Shown piece after piece: positions 9,985 through 18,977 of a DNA stretch of 64,000 nt. The position numbers and the translations under genes were made by a program. Each line of letters begins with the position of its first letter. Within the stretch, counting starts at the first letter, position 1. The notes under the pieces are model-generated. The model had not been told where the DNA came from. It did not search any database and worked only from the letters and a program-made list of their open reading frames with translations. The stretch covers positions 31,452 through 95,451 of the forward strand of contig CALJAM010000018.1 of assembly GCA_938027685.1 (NCBI GenBank), given 5' to 3'. The stretch is from an uncultured Bryobacteraceae bacterium. Its GTDB lineage: Bacteria; Acidobacteriota; Terriglobia; Bryobacterales; Bryobacteraceae.

Positions 9985-11276
9985 ATCCTCAGGGATTCCG
10001 CACCGTAACCATCGTGGGTACCGGCCTGATCGGCGCCTCGTTCGGCCTCGCTCTCAGGCGTGCCGGCTTCCGCGGCCGGATCTTAGGCGTCAGCTCCCCG
10101 CCGGCCCTCGAGGATGCGCTGCGCGTGGGTGCGGTGGATCGAGCAGCGAGTCTGGAAGAAGCGGCTTCGCAGTCGGAGCTGGTCTTTCTCGCCCGACCCA
10201 TCCTTGGTATTCTCGAGACGCTGCCGCGGCTCGACGCCTTCGTGCCCGAGCACTGCCTGGTCACCGACGCCGGCAGCACGAAAGCCCTCATCGTGGAGCA
10301 GGCGCGCCGCAGCCTCACTAGGGCGCGGTTCCTCGGCGGCCACCCCATGGCCGGCAAAGAGAAACGGGGGGCGGCCGAGGCGGAAGCCACCTTGTTCGCC
10401 GGGCGCACCTGGATCCTCACCCCCGTCGAACCCGCCGAACTGCAAGCGCCGGCGGCTCAGGAACTGCTCCGCTGGATCCGAGCCATAGGCGGTCGTCCGC
10501 TCATGCTGTCGCCGGCGGAACACGATCGCATCGTGGCTCTGACCTCCCACCTCCCCCAGTTGCTATCCACCGCGCTGGCCGCGACCCTGGCGCGGCAGCT
10601 CGAACGACCCGAGCACCTTGCCGCCTGCGGACCCGGCCTGCTCGATATGACGCGGCTTGCCGCCAGCCCCTTCGAGGTCTGGCGCGACATCCTTGCGACC
10701 AACGAGAGACCCATCAGGGAGGCGCTGGAGGCGTGCATCAAGACTCTGCGGGCGGCATGGGACGGCGCCGCAACCGTGAGCGAACTGTTTCAGTCCGCCA
10801 ACGAGTTTGCCGCACGCTTGCGCCAGGGCCCACCCGGCGAGGAGGCGCAGTTGAAACAAAAACAGCGAGTCCTGTTTGTTTGCACCGGCAATTCGGCCCG
10901 CAGCCAGATGGCGGAAGGCCTGATGCGTCATCTGGCAGGCGACCGCTTCGAGGTCGCCAGCGCGGGCACTCACCCGAGCTTCGTGCGCCCGGAAGCGATC
11001 GCCGTCATGCGCGAACTCGGTGTGGATATCTCGGGCCACCGCTCGAAATCGCTCGACGAGTTTCTCGAGCAGCCCTTCGATTTCGTGATCACCGTGTGCG
11101 ACCAGGCGCGCCAGAGCTGCCCGGTCTTCCCCGGCCCTGCACGACGGATCCACTGGAGCCTCGAGGATCCGGCGGCGGCCCAGGGTTCCGAGCAAGAGCG
11201 GCTCGCGGTCTTTCGCCGCGTGCGCGACGAGCTCAATGAGCGCATCCGCGCGTTCCTGGCGGAGTCGCCACGGTGA
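9981..11276 (+). CDS. tyrA: Prephenate dehydrogenase (N-terminal ~290 aa) in continuous frame with thioredoxin-type arsenate reductase (C-terminal ~141 aa)
   Basis: [18 protein letters not shown]...[12 protein letters not shown]...[12 protein letters not shown] (TyrA) then [34 protein letters not shown]...[17 protein letters not shown] (ArsC); no stop between; ATG 9981 preceded by GGAAGGAGCTT. Confidence 0.9.
   Translation: MNPQGFRTVTIVGTGLIGASFGLALRRAGFRGRILGVSSPPALEDALRVGAVDRAASLEEAASQSELVFLARPILGILETLPRLDAFVPEHCLVTDAGSTKALIVEQARRSLTRARFLGGHPMAGKEKRGAAEAEATLFAGRTWILTPVEPAELQAPAAQELLRWIRAIGGRPLMLSPAEHDRIVALTSHLPQLLSTALAATLARQLERPEHLAACGPGLLDMTRLAASPFEVWRDILATNERPIREALEACIKTLRAAWDGAATVSELFQSANEFAARLRQGPPGEEAQLKQKQRVLFVCTGNSARSQMAEGLMRHLAGDRFEVASAGTHPSFVRPEAIAVMRELGVDISGHRSKSLDEFLEQPFDFVITVCDQARQSCPVFPGPARRIHWSLEDPAAAQGSEQERLAVFRRVRDELNERIRAFLAESPR
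10851..11276 (+). CDS. arsC: Arsenate reductase (LMW-PTP fold, thioredoxin type), possible independent internal start
   Basis: TTG 10851 preceded by GGAGG (10841-10845) at 5-nt spacing, in frame with tyrA; CX5R loop CTGNSAR and C-x6-C pair (CDQARQSC). Confidence 0.7.
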   Translation: MKQKQRVLFVCTGNSARSQMAEGLMRHLAGDRFEVASAGTHPSFVRPEAIAVMRELGVDISGHRSKSLDEFLEQPFDFVITVCDQARQSCPVFPGPARRIHWSLEDPAAAQGSEQERLAVFRRVRDELNERIRAFLAESPR

Positions 11277-11323
11277 GCGATCGACTGCGCCCCGTCGGCG
11301 AAGCCTGAGAAGCCGCGAACCGC

Positions 11324-12640
11324 ATGCCGCTGCGTCGCGAGCTGGGCCTTCGCGATCTGGTCCTCTTCAATCTGGCCGCCGTTGTGGGCATCCGTTGGCT
11401 GGCGGCGGCGGCGCGCGTCGGGCCGCCGGCGCTCCTGCTGTGGCTGCTCGCGGCGGCGCTGTTTTTCGTGCCCTCCGCCCTGGCCGTCTCGCGCCTCGCC
11501 TCGCTCTGGCCCGAGCAAGGCGGACTTTACGTTTGGACCCGTCGCAGCTTCGGCGACTGGCACGGGTTCCTCTGCGGCTGGTGCTACTGGCTGAGCAATC
11601 TTTTCTACTTCCCGAATCTGCTGTTGGCCGGGTTGGGCATGGCCGCCTACCTGGCGGGCGAGCGCGGCATCGTGCTTTCGGAGGACCGAACCTATTTGGT
11701 CGCGGGCGCCCTGCTGGCGCTCTGGACTAGCACGCTCACCCATCTGGTGGGCCTGCGCGTGGGCAAGTGGACGGAAAACGTGGGCGCCCTGGCGACCTAT
11801 GCTGCGGGCTTCATGCTGGTGGTTTGCGGGGCGGCGGTATGGCTTCGGGGTCAGGTCGCCAAGGTCGCCGGCCCCTGGAGCCCGCGCTGGGACTGGGGTA
11901 CCGTCAATTTCTGGTCCCAGATTGCTTTTGCCTACGGCGGATTGGAACTAAGCGCCGCCATGGGTGGAGAAATTCGCGACCCCGTCCGCACGGTGCCGCG
12001 GGCCGCGTGGCTGAGCGGGGCGGCTATCGCAGCCTTCTACATGGCCGGGACGGGCGCGATGATCCTCCTCACGCCGCCGGAGAACATCAGCATCCTCACA
12101 GGCCTTGCGCAGGCGGGCGCTGCCGCCGCCAGGACGCTGGATATGGCTTGGATCAGCCCCTTGCTCGCTGCCCTCGTCACCTTGGGCATCGTCGGACAGC
12201 TCGGCGCCTGGCTGGCGGGCTCGGCACGCATTCCTTTCGCGATCGGCCTGGATCGTTACCTGCCGCAGGCCTTCGCCCGTTTGCATCCCCGCTGGGGCAC
12301 GCCGCATGTGGCGATCCTGACGCAAGCCGCGGCCTGCAGCGTCTTCCTACTCACCCTACAGGCCGGAGAAAACCCGCGCTCGGCTTACCAGCTGCTGGTG
12401 GACATCACCGTGATCACCTATTTCATTCCGTTCGTCTATATGTTTCTGGCTGCCGGGAAGCAGCACTTGCGCCTGGGCTCGCTTTGCGGCCTCGCCGTGA
12501 CGTTGCTCGCCATCGGCGTCTCTCTGGCCCCGCCCACCGAGGCCGAGCGGCCGGTTCTTTTCACGCTGAAGATCGCAGGCGGGTGCGTGCTGCTCATTGC
12601 GGCGGCTAGGATGGTTTTCACGAGGTCGCAGCGCAGGTGA
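11324..12640 (+). CDS. APC-family amino acid permease
   Basis: ~12 TM; LRDLVLFNLAAVVGIRWLA, FAYGGLELSAAMGGEIRDP. Confidence 0.88.
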   Translation: MPLRRELGLRDLVLFNLAAVVGIRWLAAAARVGPPALLLWLLAAALFFVPSALAVSRLASLWPEQGGLYVWTRRSFGDWHGFLCGWCYWLSNLFYFPNLLLAGLGMAAYLAGERGIVLSEDRTYLVAGALLALWTSTLTHLVGLRVGKWTENVGALATYAAGFMLVVCGAAVWLRGQVAKVAGPWSPRWDWGTVNFWSQIAFAYGGLELSAAMGGEIRDPVRTVPRAAWLSGAAIAAFYMAGTGAMILLTPPENISILTGLAQAGAAAARTLDMAWISPLLAALVTLGIVGQLGAWLAGSARIPFAIGLDRYLPQAFARLHPRWGTPHVAILTQAAACSVFLLTLQAGENPRSAYQLLVDITVITYFIPFVYMFLAAGKQHLRLGSLCGLAVTLLAIGVSLAPPTEAERPVLFTLKIAGGCVLLIAAARMVFTRSQRR

Positions 12641-13929
12641 CTTACCCCGACTCGGTCCGCTTCCTTTACTCGCTGGCCAACGAAACCCGCACCGCGGAGC
12701 TCGGACTCACGCGCATCACGCGATTGCTGGAAGCGCTGGGCGATCCCCATCAGGGGACACGGTTCGTGCACGTGGCGGGCACCAACGGCAAGGGATCCAC
12801 TTGCGCCATGATCGAAAGCGCGCTCCGGGCGGCCGGGCGCCGCACCGGACTCTATACCTCTCCGCACCTGGTGGAGCCGACCGAGCGAATCTCGATCCAG
12901 GGCCGCCCGGTCTCCCGCGAAGATTTCGCTCTCGCCTTCCGGCAGGTGCACGCGGCGGCCGAGCGACTGCTGCGGGAGGAACTCATCGCTCAGCACCCAA
13001 CTTACTTCGAAACCGTCACGGCCATGGCCTTCTGGCTCTTCCGTCGCTACGGCGTGGAGATCGCGGTGCTCGAGGTGGGGCTGGGCGGACGCCTGGACGC
13101 CACCAACGTCGTACACCCGCTCGTCTCGGTGATCACGCCGGTGGACTTCGACCACGAAAAGTACCTGGGCAAGAGTCTCGAGTCCATAGCCTGGGAGAAA
13201 GCGGGAATCCTCAAAGCGGGGGCCGACGCCGTGTTCGCACCCCAACGGTCCGAGGTGGCGGAGGCACTCGAGCGGGCCGCACGGGAGCGCGGCATCGCGC
13301 CGGTTTGGGCGGCGCAACTTTGGCGCGCGGAGGACGTAGTCCTGGAGCCTTCGGGCAGCCGGTTCACCGCCTGCGGTCGCGTGCGCATCCCGGTTGCCTG
13401 CCCGCTTCCGGGCGAGCATCAGGTCACAAACGCGATCACGGCCATTGCCGTCCTCGACCGACTGGGAGTGCCGGTGAGCGCCGTTCAGGAGGGAATCGCG
13501 CGCGTCCGGTGGCCGGGGCGCTTGGAACGCGTAGCCTCCCAGCCCGACATTTATTTGGACGGGGCCCACAACCCGGCCGGCGCGCAGGCTCTCGCGGCCT
13601 ATATCCGGCGCTTTTACGCCGGAAGGCGCGTCTGGCTGATCTACGGCGCGGCGCGTGACAAGGCCGTCGCCGAAGTCGCTGCCATTTTGTTCCCGCTGGC
13701 CGACGAAGTGATCGTCACCGCTGCTAACCACCCTCGGGCAGTTCGTCCCGAGCTGATTCGCGAGCTGGCCTCGCATCCCCGCCTGCGCCTGGCGCCGCGC
13801 TTGACCGACGCGCTCCGGCTGCTCGACGGAGCCTCGCCCGCGGATGCAGTTTTCATCACCGGCTCGCTCTTTCTGGTGGGGGAAGCCCGCGCCCTCCTGG
13901 GACCTTCCCGGGCTGAAAACGGCGCGTAA
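12637..13929 (+). CDS. folC: Folylpolyglutamate synthase/dihydrofolate synthase
   Basis: HVAGTNGKGSTCAMIESALRAAGRRTGLYTSPHLVE; VLEVGLGGRLDATNVV; DGAHNPAGA. Confidence 0.95.
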   Translation: MTYPDSVRFLYSLANETRTAELGLTRITRLLEALGDPHQGTRFVHVAGTNGKGSTCAMIESALRAAGRRTGLYTSPHLVEPTERISIQGRPVSREDFALAFRQVHAAAERLLREELIAQHPTYFETVTAMAFWLFRRYGVEIAVLEVGLGGRLDATNVVHPLVSVITPVDFDHEKYLGKSLESIAWEKAGILKAGADAVFAPQRSEVAEALERAARERGIAPVWAAQLWRAEDVVLEPSGSRFTACGRVRIPVACPLPGEHQVTNAITAIAVLDRLGVPVSAVQEGIARVRWPGRLERVASQPDIYLDGAHNPAGAQALAAYIRRFYAGRRVWLIYGAARDKAVAEVAAILFPLADEVIVTAANHPRAVRPELIRELASHPRLRLAPRLTDALRLLDGASPADAVFITGSLFLVGEARALLGPSRAENGA

Positions 13930-13938
13930 AATGGTTCC

Positions 13939-14673
13939 GTGCTTGCGAAGCTGCGAGCCTGGCTGCTTACCGCGCCGTTGATTGTCCTCATTACCGCCGT
14001 CTGCGGCACCGTCTCCTGGGTGCTGGCGCTGGCGGACCGCTCCGGGCGCAAGCCGCATCGCGTGGCGCAGATCTGGGCGCGGCTCCTGCTGGCCGTCAGC
14101 GGCGTGCGCGTCCGGGTGCAGGGACTGGAGAACATCTCGCCCGACGGCGCTTACGTGTTCGCCTCCAATCACCTCAGCTTGATGGATACGCCGCTGGTCC
14201 TTGCAAACATTCCGGTCCAGTTCCGTTTCCTCGCCAAGCGCAGCCTCTACAAAGTGCCCTTCATCGGCTCCCATCTGAACCGAGCGGGCCACATCCCAGT
14301 CGAGCGGGAGGACCCGCGGGCTTCGCTGCGCACCCTGGCCGAGGCGGCGCGCGTAGTGCGTGAACGCGGCGTCTCGCTGCTGGTCTTCCCCGAGGGTAGC
14401 CGCTCGCGGGGCCCGTTGGGCGAGTTCAAGCAGGGCGCCGCTTACATTGCCATCAAGGCAGGTGTCCCCCTGGTGCCCTTGGCCATCCGGGGCACGGCCC
14501 GGATCCTGCCCGCCGGCTCGCTGACGGTCAGGCCGGGCGAAGCCCTGCTACGAGTGGGACGACCGATCCCCACCGCCGGCTTCAGCCCCCACGAACACCG
14601 ACGGCTGACGGCGTTGTTGCGAGAACGAGTGGCGGAACTGCTGGATGAGCGTGCAGCCTGCGCGCCCGCCTGA
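13939..14673 (+). CDS. plsC: 1-acyl-sn-glycerol-3-phosphate acyltransferase
   Basis: FASNHLSLMDTPL (HX4D), FPEGSRSR. Confidence 0.93.
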   Translation: MLAKLRAWLLTAPLIVLITAVCGTVSWVLALADRSGRKPHRVAQIWARLLLAVSGVRVRVQGLENISPDGAYVFASNHLSLMDTPLVLANIPVQFRFLAKRSLYKVPFIGSHLNRAGHIPVEREDPRASLRTLAEAARVVRERGVSLLVFPEGSRSRGPLGEFKQGAAYIAIKAGVPLVPLAIRGTARILPAGSLTVRPGEALLRVGRPIPTAGFSPHEHRRLTALLRERVAELLDERAACAPA

Positions 14674-14677
14674 AGGC

Positions 14678-15565
14678 TCACGCCATCGCCAGGATCTTAT
14701 CCAGCGCTTCCGAGATCTTTCGCAGATATTCGGGATCCTCCGGTCGGTGCCCGTATTCAGGCGAGATGAAGCCCTGGTAGCCCACCTTGACAAGCGCAGC
14801 CATAACCTCCTTCCAGTCCACGTCGCCCTGCAACAGGTCTACGAAGCGACCCTGTTCGGCGCGCGTGGAAAGCTTGTAGTCCTTGGCGTGCACCCGCTTG
14901 ATGCGCGAACCCAGGGTAAGAATCCAGTCCTGCGGGTAGCCGTACTGCAGGATGTTGCCGATGTCGAAGTAGGCTCCGACCCACCGACTTTTGAATTGAT
15001 CCACGAAGGTGCGCATTTCCAGCGGGCTGACGAGGAAACGGTTCCAAACGTTCTCCGGAAGCAGGTACACGCGCGCCTTCTCGGCCTCCGGCACGACTTT
15101 TTTCATTTCCGCACTCACGCGCTCCCATGTGTCCTGGTAGCCGATCTGGAACTTCGGCCCCGTACCCAGACGGCCGGGCACGATAAGCAGCGCCCCGCAG
15201 TCCATCCAGGAGGCCAGTATCACAGCCCTGCGCAGCGCTTCCACACCGCGCGCGCGAACCGCGGGGTCGGGGTGGTTCAGCGGATTCGGAGATAGCGGCG
15301 CGGAGACCCACAGGCTGACGATCTCGATCCCCGCTTTGCGCGCCTCGTCGCCCAGCCGTAGCGCCCGATCACGATCGGTGTCGAGCGGCAGCAACTCTCC
15401 CAGCGGAATTTCCAGGCCTTCGAAACCCGCGCTGCGCGCCTGTCGGAACTGCTCTTCTAGGGGCATCTCCTTGGGGAAGATGGTCGCGCAAATGCCCTTG
15501 CGGAAACGCGCGCGGCTCTGCATCGCGGGAAGAACTCCGGTGAGTGCAAACTGCCGCCTGGTCAT
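14678..15565 (-). CDS. Sugar phosphate isomerase/epimerase (xylose isomerase-like TIM barrel)
   Basis: ARSAGFEGLEIPLGE, ENVWNRF, GAYFDIGN, HAKDYK. Confidence 0.85.
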   Translation of the reverse strand: MTRRQFALTGVLPAMQSRARFRKGICATIFPKEMPLEEQFRQARSAGFEGLEIPLGELLPLDTDRDRALRLGDEARKAGIEIVSLWVSAPLSPNPLNHPDPAVRARGVEALRRAVILASWMDCGALLIVPGRLGTGPKFQIGYQDTWERVSAEMKKVVPEAEKARVYLLPENVWNRFLVSPLEMRTFVDQFKSRWVGAYFDIGNILQYGYPQDWILTLGSRIKRVHAKDYKLSTRAEQGRFVDLLQGDVDWKEVMAALVKVGYQGFISPEYGHRPEDPEYLRKISEALDKILAMA

Positions 15566-15611
15566 GGCAAGGCGATTCTAGCAGGAACTCGCCAAGCCGG
15601 GAAGCCGGCAG

Positions 15612-16610
15612 TCAATCGGGTAGGATTTGGGGACGGATCACCGCCACGCCGAGGGGCTCCATCGCTCGAACCAGCTCCGAGAACATCTTCTCGCCGCGGT
15701 AGGTTCCCACGATGGCGCCGCCGGAACCGGCGAAATTGGAGCTGGCGCCCACGCGCCGCGCGGTCTCGATCATCCGCATGTTGCCGTCGGAAATCTCGTA
15801 GATCTGCGCCCGCAGGTCGAAGTTCCGGTTGATCAGGGCGTCCAGCGTCTCATAGTCGCGCTCGAGCAGCGCCTGACGCCCGCGCTCAGCCAACCAGGCC
15901 CACGTCCGCATGGCTTCGACCACCTGCGGATCACCCTGTCGCCATCGCTCCCGCACGTTACTGTGAAAAACCTCGGTCCCTTCGCTCAGGCTGGTCTTGT
16001 AGGCTACATACACATCCGGCAGGAGCCCGGGATCCAGGCGCTCGTATTGACCGTATCCCCTGCCCTCCATAAGCTCCCGGGAAAAGTCCATGTAAACCAG
16101 ACCCTCGTAAACCTGGATTACGCGATCCTGAGGACCGGCAGGGACTCCCAGCTCCTCCGTCTCGGTTTTCCAGATCAGGTCCGCCTGCCAATGCAGGGGA
16201 ATGTCCACGCCGTAGTAAAGGCACAGCGCCCTCAGTCCGGCGGTGATGATAGCGCTCGATCCCCCCAGGCCGAGCCGCATAGGAATGTTCGTCTCGTACT
16301 CGATAGTGAAATTGCGGTGCGGCAGACGAATCCCATGGCGGCGGCAATAATCCATGAATCGCACGATCAAGGCCTGCAGCAGCCGGATGCCCCCGTAATA
16401 GCCGCGCCAGCGGGTCGTCTCATACAGGTCATCCAGACTCTCGAAAATGGGGGTGTCGGCCTTGGAGGGCCGGATCTCCAACCGGGCGCTAGGGTACAGG
16501 AGGACCCGCGCCCGGAAATTCCGCACCACGAAAGATATGGTCTTGCCGTAATAGCCGTCGCTGGGATTGCCCAATAGGCCCGCGCGCGCGTAAGCGTAGG
16601 TCTCGATCAT
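15612..16610 (-). CDS. GHMP-family sugar kinase, glucuronokinase-like
   Basis: [69 protein letters not shown]. Confidence 0.85.
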   Translation of the reverse strand: MIETYAYARAGLLGNPSDGYYGKTISFVVRNFRARVLLYPSARLEIRPSKADTPIFESLDDLYETTRWRGYYGGIRLLQALIVRFMDYCRRHGIRLPHRNFTIEYETNIPMRLGLGGSSAIITAGLRALCLYYGVDIPLHWQADLIWKTETEELGVPAGPQDRVIQVYEGLVYMDFSRELMEGRGYGQYERLDPGLLPDVYVAYKTSLSEGTEVFHSNVRERWRQGDPQVVEAMRTWAWLAERGRQALLERDYETLDALINRNFDLRAQIYEISDGNMRMIETARRVGASSNFAGSGGAIVGTYRGEKMFSELVRAMEPLGVAVIRPQILPD

Positions 16611-16639
16611 GGGCGCACTCTGGCATACTTATATACCAT

Positions 16640-17122
16640 ATGCGTGCGGTCGTGCAGCGAGTGCGTGAGGCCCGCGTGGAGGTGAACGGCGTCGTCACAG
16701 GCTCCATCGGCAGAGGCCTGCTGGTGCTCCTGGGCGTAGCCCGTGAGGATACCCCCCGGGACGCAGACTATCTTGCGGAGAAAATTGCGGGGCTGCGCAT
16801 TTTCCCGGACGAGGAGGGCAAGATGAACCGGAGCGTGCGGGACGTCGGAGGCGCACTCCTCGTGGTTTCCCAATTTACCCTTTACGGCGACACCCGCAAG
16901 GGACGACGCCCCAGTTTTGACCGGGCCGCTCCGCCCGAACAGGCGCGGGCGCTTTATGAGCGCTTTGTGCAAGCGCTGCGCGCCGGCGGGCTGCCCGTGG
17001 AAACCGGGGTTTTTCAAGCCATGATGCAGGTTCACCTGATCAACGACGGGCCGGTTACCATCATCTGCGACTCCGGGGCGCCCGAAACATCCCAGGGTGA
17101 GATTGGATCGGTCGGGTCATAG
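16640..17122 (+). CDS. dtd: D-aminoacyl-tRNA deacylase
   Basis: [46 protein letters not shown]. Confidence 0.95.
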   Translation: MRAVVQRVREARVEVNGVVTGSIGRGLLVLLGVAREDTPRDADYLAEKIAGLRIFPDEEGKMNRSVRDVGGALLVVSQFTLYGDTRKGRRPSFDRAAPPEQARALYERFVQALRAGGLPVETGVFQAMMQVHLINDGPVTIICDSGAPETSQGEIGSVGS

Positions 17123-17199
17123 CCGTCCGCCCTCTCGAACATTAAGTTTTTTGCGGAAACTTTACTAAACTAACTCGGTGTGTGCTATTGTGTAGGTAG

Positions 17200-17484
17200 G
17201 TGTTCACCATGCCGAGACCTGCACAAGAGGTTCCGAATCGTGAGTTGCTAGCTGCTGCTCTGGAAGGTCTCCAGCTCCAGCGGCAAAGAATTGATGAACA
17301 GATCCGGAAGGTACGCGAGCTGCTCGGTATCAGGCGCGGCCGTCCGCCCGCCGCTAAAACGGTGGCCAAAGTTGCCGCTCCGGCTAAACGCCGCACCCTG
17401 AGCGCCGAGGCCCGTAAGCGGATTTCACTGGCTCAAAAGAAGCGGTGGGCTGAGTACCGAAAGAAGATAGCGGCCGGCGGCTGA
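17200..17484 (+). CDS. Small basic protein with AT-hook-like and LSAEARKRISLAQKKRWAEYRK motif
   Basis: 94 aa, IRRGRPPAAK followed by KRRTLSAEARKRISLAQKKRWAEYRKK. Confidence 0.75.
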   Translation: MFTMPRPAQEVPNRELLAAALEGLQLQRQRIDEQIRKVRELLGIRRGRPPAAKTVAKVAAPAKRRTLSAEARKRISLAQKKRWAEYRKKIAAGG

Positions 17485-17490
17485 TTCTAG

Positions 17491-18255
17491 TTATCGCGGC
17501 GAACCCGGCTGCGCGCCCTCCGGGGCAGTGGTATCTCCGCGCGCAGGACGCGCGGTCCAGCCATACAGGCGCCGCAGCTCAGCTACGCTGCCCTCCGCGA
17601 TAATCCGCCCGCGCTGGAAGAATACAGCCCGCCGGGCTATGGCCTCCGCAAACTCTGTGTCGTGTGTCACGATGATCTTGGCTTGAGGCAACGAAGCCAG
17701 CAGGGTCAACAGTTCCCGCTGGGCGGGCGGATCAAGGTAAGTGGTGGGTTCATCGAGCACGAGAATATCGGGTTCGGCCGCAAGCACCGCAGCCAGCGTA
17801 GCGCGTCGCTTCTCTCCCGCACTCAAATGGTAAGGGGGACGTGTTGCTGCCCCCTCCAAACCCACCCGGGCTAATACCGCGCGCGCCTTCTTTTCGGCTT
17901 CCGCCGGAGCCACGCCGCGGCATAGGAGCGCAAAAGCTACATCCTCGACGACCGTGGGCATGAAAAGCTGCTCGTCCGGGTCCTGGAAAAGCAAGCCCAC
18001 CCGGCGGCGGATTTCCTCCAGATTCCGCTTTTCCAAACGCAGGCCGCAAACAATGACCTCCCCATCGCCCCGGAGCAGGCCGTTCAGATGGAGGACGAAA
18101 GTCGTCTTGCCCGACCCGTTGGGCCCTAGTATCGCGACCGTTTCCCCGGGATACAAATCGAAACTTACCCCGTCCAGGGCCGCAGTCCCGTCCTCGTAAC
18201 GGAACCGTAGGTCGCGCACCCGGATCAGCGGTTCCCCGCTCGCGCTATCCCGCAT
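17491..18255 (-). CDS. cbiO: Cobalt/nickel ECF transporter ATP-binding protein
   Basis: Walker A GPNGSGKTT, LSAGEKRRATLAAVLA, DEPTTYLD; start MRDSASGEPLIRV at 18255. Confidence 0.92.
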   Translation of the reverse strand: MRDSASGEPLIRVRDLRFRYEDGTAALDGVSFDLYPGETVAILGPNGSGKTTFVLHLNGLLRGDGEVIVCGLRLEKRNLEEIRRRVGLLFQDPDEQLFMPTVVEDVAFALLCRGVAPAEAEKKARAVLARVGLEGAATRPPYHLSAGEKRRATLAAVLAAEPDILVLDEPTTYLDPPAQRELLTLLASLPQAKIIVTHDTEFAEAIARRAVFFQRGRIIAEGSVAELRRLYGWTARPARGDTTAPEGAQPGSPR

Positions 18256-18976
18256 AAGCCAGGCCCGTGCGCACGCCGGCGCACAACAACAAGCCTGCCG
18301 CAACCAAGACCCAGTCGCCGGCTTCCATCCGCTCGTTCCGCAATTCGGCCAGCCGCCCTGCGTAACCCCGCGCCAGCATCGCGCGGTGAATCGCCTCGGC
18401 CCGCGCCTGCGATCGCGCGAAAAGAACCGCCAGTGCGCCGCCCGCCGCCCTCCACAAACTGCGGCTCCTGCGAAAACCGCCGCGGTCCAGGCCGCGGCTC
18501 AAGGCAGCCAGCCGCATGTGCTGCGCCTGTTCGGAGAGTACGAAGAGATACCGGTAGAGAAAGTGCGCTACCTGAACCAAGAATCGCGGCGCCCCCAGCC
18601 ACTCCATGGCCCGCAGCAGGCCGGGCATGGGCGTGGCGCCCATCACCACCAGCACCGCCGCGGCCGACAGGTAGCTTCGCACGACCAGATCGGCAGCCTT
18701 GCCGGTGGCGCCGCTCAACCACACGCCCGCAGCGAAAAAGAGCGCGAAGGGAAGAACCGCGCCGGCTCGCAGCGCTACGCCGAGCGCCGGCAAGCGACCC
18801 GACGCCACCCCCGCGCTCGCCAGTGCACCGAAGCCGATCACGGCCTGCGGCGTCAGTCTCGGCATCGTCGCCAACGCCACCAGGTACGCCAGCAGCACGA
18901 CGAGCTTGGCCCGGGCGTCTCGCTTCTGCAACCAGCCGGGCCGCCGGTTCCATTCGTCGAGTACGACGTGGTGCAA
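18245..18976 (-). CDS. cbiQ: ECF transporter transmembrane protein CbiQ-like
   Basis: Hydrophobic; DARAKLVVLLAYLVAL, LLRAMEWLGAPRFLVQVAHFLYRYLFVLSEQA, MLARGYAGRL; TTG 18976 is a plausible start. Confidence 0.87.
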   Translation of the reverse strand: MHHVVLDEWNRRPGWLQKRDARAKLVVLLAYLVALATMPRLTPQAVIGFGALASAGVASGRLPALGVALRAGAVLPFALFFAAGVWLSGATGKAADLVVRSYLSAAAVLVVMGATPMPGLLRAMEWLGAPRFLVQVAHFLYRYLFVLSEQAQHMRLAALSRGLDRGGFRRSRSLWRAAGGALAVLFARSQARAEAIHRAMLARGYAGRLAELRNERMEAGDWVLVAAGLLLCAGVRTGLAYAG

Positions 18977-18977
18977 G

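Noticed and set aside
12436-14292. 618-aa minus-strand ORF
   Set aside because: Antisense to permease/folC/plsC; low-complexity mirror ORF.
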